Shown one piece after another: positions 5,971 to 10,535 of a stretch of 10,535 bases of DNA. The stretch spans positions 1 to 10,535 of the forward strand of contig CALAQT010000421.1 in the NCBI GenBank assembly GCA_937888775.1. The letters are read 5' to 3'. The notes under the pieces were generated by a model, which saw only the letters and a list, made by a program, of their open reading frames with translations, did no database searches and was not told the origin of the DNA. The stretch's first letter is position 1. The number at the start of each line of letters is the position of its first letter. A program made the position numbers and the translations under genes. This DNA is from an uncultured Actinomycetes bacterium (GTDB taxonomy: Bacteria > Actinomycetota > Thermoleophilia > Solirubrobacterales > Solirubrobacteraceae).

Positions 5971-8130
5971 CTAGTGACCGAGTCGGTAGACCGACGCGCC
6001 AGCGTAGATGGCCGAGCGGGTGAGCGCCAGGGCGTTCACGTCGCCGCCCGGGTGGGGATGCCAGGAGCTGACGCGTCCGCTGCGAACGTCGAGTGAGGCG
6101 AGGTTGTCACGGGCCCGCCCGCCGACCGCGGTGAACTCGCCGCCGACATACAGCGTCGTGCCGTCGCTGGCCAGCGCGTAGACGGCGCTACCCAGAACCT
6201 GCGGGTTCTCCTGCAGTGCCGCGCCCGTCGTCGGATCCAGGACGGCGAGCACGTTCCGGCTCGCGCCGCCGATCGTCGAGAACCAACCGCCCGCCCACAC
6301 GGTGGAGGGCGTGACCGCCAGCGCGTCGACGCCAAGGCCATTGGCGTTCGGGTCGAACGCGGTTGCGCCTCCGGTCGCGGCGTCGACAGCGGCGATATTG
6401 CTGCGCGGCTGCCCGCCCATCGCGGTGAACGAGCCGCCGAGGTACACCGTCGAGCCAGACACGGCGAGCGCATTGATCGTCTGGCCGGGCAGCGGCGGGC
6501 TCGGGTCCCAAGCCGTCGCCGCGCCGGTCCCGACCTGGAGCGCGGCGAGGCCGGCGCGAGGCGCGCCGCCCATCGTAGTGAAGGAGCCGCCGACGTAGAG
6601 GGTCGAGCCGCTGAGGGCAAGCGCGTTCACGCCGAAGCTCGGCGTGCAGTGGCCGGGGGTGATGCAGTTGTTGACGTACGGGTTCGCGTGAGCGTCCCAT
6701 CCGCTCGCAAGGCCGCTGCGAACATCGAGCGCCGCGAGCTGCGGGCGCTCGAGGCCGCCGATGTGGCTGAAGTAGCCACCCGCGTACAGGGTCGAGCCCG
6801 ACAGAGCGAAGGTCTGCACGGCACCGTCGGCATTCGGATTCCAGGTCGTGGCCCGGCCGGTGCGCGCGTCGAGCGCGGCGATGTGGTTGCGGGTCACGCC
6901 GCCGATCGAGGTGAAGTCTCCGCCGACGTAGATCCGGGCACGGGTCACGGCAAAGGCGAGGACGTCGCCACCGGCCACCGGGTTCCAGCCCGTGACGCGT
7001 CCGGTGCGGGCGCTGAGCGCGGCGACGTTCGCGCGCGGCCGTCCGCCGATGGCGGTGAAGTAGCCGCCTGCGTAGACGGTGCGGCCAGCGAGCGCCAGCG
7101 TCAGTACGGCGTCACTCGCGCCGGGATTCCACGCGGTTGGTCTGCCGGTTCGGGCCGAGAGCGCGGCGATGTTGCTGCGCGGCTGCGCGTCGACCGACTC
7201 GAATGTGCCGCCGACGTAGACGGTCGAGCGTGATGCGGCCAGCGCGAAGACTCCCTGGATGTCCGGATTCCACCGCGTGGCCCGCCCGGTCCTGGCGTCG
7301 AGCGCGGCGAGGTTCGGGCGAATCTGGCCGCCGATCGTGTAGAACACTCCGGTGGCGTACACCGTCGAGCCGGTCACCGCGAGCCCCTGCACCCAGCCGC
7401 TCGAGTCGGGGTTCCAGGCGGTGGCGCGCCCGGTCGACGTCGAGAGCGCGGCGATGTTGTGGCGGGTGCGGCCGCCCATCGCGCCGAACACGCCGCCGAC
7501 GTAGAGCGTCGTGCCCGACGCCTTCAGCGCATCGACCGTGCCGTAGCTCGGTCCTCGAGCCCGGGCGTTCCATGGGAGAAGCCGTCCCGTCGCAGCGCTG
7601 AACGCGGCGATCAGCCGGCGGCGCTGGCCGTTGGCCGTGGTGAAGTCACCGCCCGCGAAGAGGGTTCCGTCCGTGAGCGCCAGCGTGGTGACCACTGCAT
7701 CCGTCCGCGGGTGCCAGCGCGGGTCGACGCGTCCGGTGGCGCCAGTGTGAACGAGGTTCGTGCGGGCCGCGCGGCCGACGCGGGTGAACGTGCCGCCGAC
7801 ATACCAGCCGCCGCTGCCGTCGGAGACGGCGGCCTGGACGGTCCCGTTGACGTGGGGGAACGGACCGGCCGTGGTACCGCGTTGCACGGTCAGGGGGACA
7901 CCTCCGCCGGTGGGCGGTCCAAGGTAGGTGAAGCTGCCGCCGAGGTAGACGGCGTTGCCCGCGGGCAGAACCCCATTGACCGCCCCGTTCGTAACCCAGG
8001 TCGAGCCCGGGACAGCATTGGGGACGGCGGCCCGAGCCAGGGCGGGGGCGCCAACCACGACAGCCGCCGTCGCGGCGCCGACGATCAGAAGGCGGGCCCA
8101 CACCCAGAAGATACGCCCGCCCCGAACCAT
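5971..8130 (-). CDS. Large secreted beta-propeller-type repeat protein
   Basis: About 719 residues from the ATG at 8130, chosen because GGTGA precedes it; an in-frame TTG at 8151 lacks a ribosome site. The N-terminus is a signal peptide (residues 1-34, hydrophobic core LLIVGAATAAVVVG, cleavage likely after LARA). The rest is about 13 full repeats of 45-50 residues plus a final half repeat. The consensus is VxALAVSGSTVYVGGxFTxI then GGxxRxNIAALDARTGxAT and xWNPxA, which matches delta-60/DUF5122-type propeller repeats. The closing half repeat (VNALALTRSAIYAGASVYRLGH) may complete the first, partial blade. Fourteen blades would suit two seven-bladed propellers, although that fold is inference. 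Repeat 9 has a longer loop with two cysteines (NNCITPGHC), a possible disulfide. No sortase signal or C-terminal anchor is seen, so it is probably released. Likely a surface or binding protein; ligand unknown. Confidence 0.85.
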   Translation of the reverse strand: MVRGGRIFWVWARLLIVGAATAAVVVGAPALARAAVPNAVPGSTWVTNGAVNGVLPAGNAVYLGGSFTYLGPPTGGGVPLTVQRGTTAGPFPHVNGTVQAAVSDGSGGWYVGGTFTRVGRAARTNLVHTGATGRVDPRWHPRTDAVVTTLALTDGTLFAGGDFTTANGQRRRLIAAFSAATGRLLPWNARARGPSYGTVDALKASGTTLYVGGVFGAMGGRTRHNIAALSTSTGRATAWNPDSSGWVQGLAVTGSTVYATGVFYTIGGQIRPNLAALDARTGRATRWNPDIQGVFALAASRSTVYVGGTFESVDAQPRSNIAALSARTGRPTAWNPGASDAVLTLALAGRTVYAGGYFTAIGGRPRANVAALSARTGRVTGWNPVAGGDVLAFAVTRARIYVGGDFTSIGGVTRNHIAALDARTGRATTWNPNADGAVQTFALSGSTLYAGGYFSHIGGLERPQLAALDVRSGLASGWDAHANPYVNNCITPGHCTPSFGVNALALSGSTLYVGGSFTTMGGAPRAGLAALQVGTGAATAWDPSPPLPGQTINALAVSGSTVYLGGSFTAMGGQPRSNIAAVDAATGGATAFDPNANGLGVDALAVTPSTVWAGGWFSTIGGASRNVLAVLDPTTGAALQENPQVLGSAVYALASDGTTLYVGGEFTAVGGRARDNLASLDVRSGRVSSWHPHPGGDVNALALTRSAIYAGASVYRLGH

Positions 8131-8197
8131 ACGTTCACCGTAGGTCAGCAACGCGAGAGCGACGACCGAACTCCGCCGCAGACCGTGGGCTGCGAAT

Positions 8198-8209
8198 ACT
8201 GAATTCAGT
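8198..8209. promoter_or_regulatory. 12-bp palindrome upstream of the propeller gene, possible operator
   Basis: ACTGAATTCAGT is a perfect palindrome about 68 bases before the ATG of the secreted repeat protein, in an unusually AT-rich patch for this DNA. Position and symmetry fit a repressor or activator site. There is no evidence of which regulator would bind. Confidence 0.3.
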
Positions 8210-8682
8210 TCGGCACTACCGTGACGCGGGCGAAGGTCGCCAGCGACCGGTATTAGCGTGATCGGTCACCCGCCGAACGTCCCGGTCGCCTGACGACCCA
8301 AGGCCTCCGCTGTCGCTTCGATCGAAAGGCAGTCACCCTCCCCCTGAGTCCGTCGGCTAATGCTTCTGGTGCAAGGCATCCACGGCGTGGACGACCACGA
8401 CCTGCTTGCTCGGTTCGCACCCCGCTGGTCACCAGCAAACGCTTGGACTGCCGCTCCGCCAGGATTGCGGGCGCGTCGTTCCTCGCGATCGAGAATGCCG
8501 CCCGGGACGAGAACCGGCGGACTTCATTGGCGCTCGGCGCACTGCCGCTGCGGCCTGGGAATGCAGTAGTAACGGCTCACCGCCCTGCACAGAGGAGATC
8601 CGGGCAGGTCGTGTGGCGTCGCGCTCACTTCCCCATTCACGAACCACCAGCCGCGGCGTCGGCCGTATCGGCCGACTTCTGA

Positions 8683-8786
8683 CTGCTGCTTCATTCCGCA
8701 GGCGACCTGAAGCAGCAGAGGCCGATCTCGTGGCCGGTGGGGCGACAATGCGGGAGTCTGCCCGTCCTCGCGGCCGCTGCTGCTTC
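8683..8786. repeat. Three-part inverted repeat able to form alternative hairpins
   Basis: CTGCTGCTTC occurs at 8683-8692 and again at 8777-8786, and its complement GAAGCAGCAG lies between them at 8709-8718. The middle block can pair with the first (10 bp, 16-base loop) or, extended to 8709-8723, with the last (14 of 15 bp, with 8772-8786). The two folds exclude each other. It lies 110-215 bases upstream of the oxidoreductase start. Confidence 0.4.
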
Positions 8787-8897
8787 TCGATCATTGCGAA
8801 AGCGCGTCAAATTCCATGAGTCTCGTGTCGCGGTGGGTCCGTGAGCAACCCAGCTGGCTGACAACCTAGCTGGCGCAAATCACCTAACCTCCCGGTC

Positions 8898-10056
8898 GTG
8901 ACCGCCGCAGCAGAACCGTTCGTGGTCGTGATTGCCGGCGGCGGTGTCGCCGCGCTTGAGGCCGCGCTCGCGCTACGCGAGCTCGGTGCCGGCCGGATCG
9001 CGCTCAAGCTGATCGCATCCGATACCGAGTTCGTGTACCGGCCGATGGCGGTGATCGAGCCGTTTGGATACCCCCCCGTGCAGCGGTTCCCGCTGGCGGC
9101 GATCGCTGGGGACATCGGCGCGGAACTACTGCAGGATCAGCCTCGCCGCCGTCGCGCCCTCAGAACGCGTTGTGCAGACCGATTCGGGGGTTGAGCATCG
9201 CTACGACGCGCTCGTGCTCGGCATCGGCGGGCGTATCCGAGCCCGGTACGAGCACGCGATCACGCTCGAGGATACCCGTTCTAAGGAGCTGTTGCGCGGT
9301 CTGATCGAAGACGTCGAGCGCGGTTACGTCCGCCGCCTGGCGTTCGTTGTCCCGCCGCGCATGGCCTGGCCGCTGCCGATCTATGAGCTGGCGCTGTTCA
9401 CGGCGAAACGCGCTAGTGAGATGCGCGTCGAGCTCGCGGTCACGCTGCTGACGCCCGAGGACGCCCCGCTTGGAGTGTTGGGCGATGGCGTGAGTCGGGG
9501 CGTCTCCGAGCTGCTCGCCGATCGGGGGATCGAGGTGATCGCGTCAGCCTACTGCGAGGTGCCGGAGATCGGGCAGGTCGAGATTGCGTCTGGTAATCGC
9601 CGGCTCGAGGTGGACCGCGTGGTCGCGCTTCCTGAGCTCTACGGTCCCGACGTGCCTGGTCTGCCCGAGGCGCCGGACGGATTCATCCCAGTCGATTTCC
9701 ACTGCCAGGTGCGCGGTGTTGAACGTGTCTACGCCGCCGGAGACGCGACCGACTTCGCGATCAAGCACGGTGGAATCGCCGCGCAGCAGGCCGACGCCGC
9801 GGCGCAGGCGATCGCCGCGCTCGCCGGCGCGCCGGTGGAGCCCGAGCTGTTTCACCCGGTGATCCACGGCATGCTGCTGACCGGCGCTCTCCCGCGCTAC
9901 CTGAGCGCTGGCTTCACCGGCCGACGCCGCTTCAACTCGGAGGTCACCGTGCAGCCGAAATGGTCTCCGCCGGACAAGATCTCCGCCAAATACCTTGCGC
10001 CGTATCTAGACGACACATTTGGATCTGGCCCGGGCAGACCAGGGCGAATAACGTGA
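8898..10056 (+). pseudogene. FAD-dependent oxidoreductase (NDH-2/sulfide-quinone reductase-like), one frameshift
   Basis: Two overlapping frames join into one protein of about 385 residues. From GTG 8898: an FAD-binding Rossmann start (VVVIAGGGVAALEAALALRE, residues 9-28) and FVYRPMAVIEPFG. After AELLQD (residue 80) the frame is lost. SLAAVAPSERVVQT and YDALVLGIGGR continue in the next frame to 10056. One extra C at 9138 explains it. Later landmarks are LAFVVPPRMAWPLPIYELAL, where a second nucleotide-binding GxGxxG would be expected but is absent, and YAAGDATDF, the second FAD motif, followed by HGGIAAQQADAAAQAIA. This resembles membrane-peripheral quinone reductases, but the substrate is not predictable. 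No clear ribosome site precedes the GTG, so translation may be leaderless. Either a recent pseudogene or a sequence error. Confidence 0.8.
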
Positions 10057-10337
10057 GCTCTGCGCGTCGCCAAGTCCCCAGAGCACCGAGGGTCCACGCA
10101 GTCCAGAACAACCTCGTCGCTTCTGCATCGGGCTAGACGGAGCAGTCAGGACCAGATGGTTGAGATGACTGCCTTCACGAACCACCGGGCGCGTGGGGAG
10201 CGTGGGACCGACGGCCGTCCGTTTCTCCTTCGGCCCGTCCGCGCCGGGAAGCAGAAGCCGGACCCGCGCGACCCAATCGGCGACAAGGGAGAAGCGACTT
10301 TGATAGTTCGGCGGCACCGGGCGCGCGATGCCGATAG
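10057..10337. other. Convergent intergenic region
   Basis: The stretch lies between the 3' ends of the oxidoreductase (plus) and the short-chain dehydrogenase (minus). No gene is supported. It contains a 10-bp palindrome, GACGGCCGTC (10210-10219), close to a TTTCTCCTT stretch, but no well-formed intrinsic terminator. Confidence 0.3.
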
Positions 10338-10535
10338 TTACCAGCGGCCGAGCACACCGCCGTCGACGTCGAGGCATGTTCCGGTGACGTAGGAAGATGC
10401 TGGAGAGCACAGCCACAGGATCGCGGCGGCCGCTTCGGCCGGATCCCCGATTCGACCCAGCATCGTCGCGGCGACACCAGCCCCGATCGTGCAGTAGGCG
10501 CGCAGGTGTGACCCGGTGTGACGTTTTGGCGGCCC
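10338..10535 (-). CDS. Short-chain dehydrogenase/reductase, C-terminal part (runs off the window)
   Basis: The minus-strand frame ending at a TAA (10338-10340) is open to the window edge, 65 residues. It reads MLGRIGDPAEAAAAILWLCS, then PASSYVTGTCLDVDGGVLGRW, the standard C-terminus of classical SDR enzymes: the GRxGxPxExAxxxxxLxS helix, then SYVTGxxLxVDGG. These enzymes are NAD(P)-dependent and cytosolic; the substrate cannot be read from this end. Near the edge the expected VxPG motif (NVTPG) appears in a different frame from the rest, which may mean a further indel around 10505-10515. The active-site and cofactor motifs lie beyond the window. Confidence 0.8.
   Translation of the reverse strand, partial: GPPKRHTGSHLRAYCTIGAGVAATMLGRIGDPAEAAAAILWLCSPASSYVTGTCLDVDGGVLGRW

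Larger units (their letters stand above)
8152..8897. other. Long intergenic region without a recognisable gene
   Basis: About 750 bases between the divergently read propeller gene and oxidoreductase gene. The open frames here read as low-complexity Arg/Ala/Pro strings with no family signature. Structured elements include GGTCGC-CA-GCGACC (8235-8248), GTCGGCC-gtatc-GGCCGAC (8658-8676) and three related CTGCTGCTTC/GAAGCAGCAG blocks (8683-8786). The region is long for a simple promoter region in such a genome. Confidence 0.4.

Noticed and set aside
6000..7900. Regular ~140-base periodicity resembling a repeat array
   Set aside because: The period comes from the protein repeats (45-50 residues) and the units are too long and diverged for CRISPR.
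6649..8202. Plus-strand frames (6649-7233, 7459-8202) opposite the propeller gene
   Set aside because: They mirror the protein repeats of the minus-strand gene and show no independent coding features.
8406..8819. 137-codon plus-strand frame in the long intergenic region
   Set aside because: Arg/Ala/Ser-rich string without any motif, no ribosome site; consistent with chance in GC-rich DNA.
8858..8890. Promoter for the oxidoreductase (CTGACA ... TAACCT)
   Set aside because: The two hexamers are about 21 bases apart, too far for a standard promoter, and both are weak matches.

Overview
The window is GC-rich DNA with the codon bias, GTG/TTG starts and protein families of a high-GC actinobacterium. 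The mix of paired YbjQ-type proteins, a lipoprotein with CxRxHGxPNF motifs, and a quinone-reductase-like flavoprotein with a VVPPxxxWPLPxYELAL segment suggests a soil lineage such as Thermoleophilia/Solirubrobacterales. That placement is inference from protein style only.

Layout. Positions 54-3681 form a cassette bounded by two long inverted repeats of about 265 bp (54-318 and 3418-3681, roughly 95% identical). Inside it lie a minus-strand operon of two tandem-duplicated YbjQ-family proteins (1575-2492 and 723-1547) and a divergent plus-strand lipoprotein gene (from 2733) whose 3' end is frameshifted and runs into the right repeat. The left repeat is interrupted at its inner edge by a 183-bp MITE-like element (319-501) with 20-bp perfect terminal inverted repeats and a 4-bp GCGG duplication. 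The right repeat preserves the apparent empty site.

Next comes an IS110-family transposase on the minus strand (4111-5137), whole apart from one frameshift, followed upstream by a structured non-coding stretch that is a candidate bridge RNA. Positions 5390-5970 hold only gene scraps and a strong hairpin. A large secreted repeat protein on the minus strand (5971-8130) is built of about 13.5 beta-propeller-type repeats. A 750-bp gene-free spacer with several hairpins follows, then a plus-strand FAD-dependent oxidoreductase (8898-10056) broken by a single extra base, and finally the C-terminal end of a minus-strand short-chain dehydrogenase (10338 to the window edge).

The genes do not form one obvious pathway; this looks like an accessory or rearranged region. 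Three otherwise well-preserved genes each carry a single-base frameshift, which means either recent decay or indel error in the underlying sequence. Two points deserve most attention: the inverted-repeat-bounded YbjQ/lipoprotein cassette with its nested MITE, and the structured region beside the IS110 transposase.
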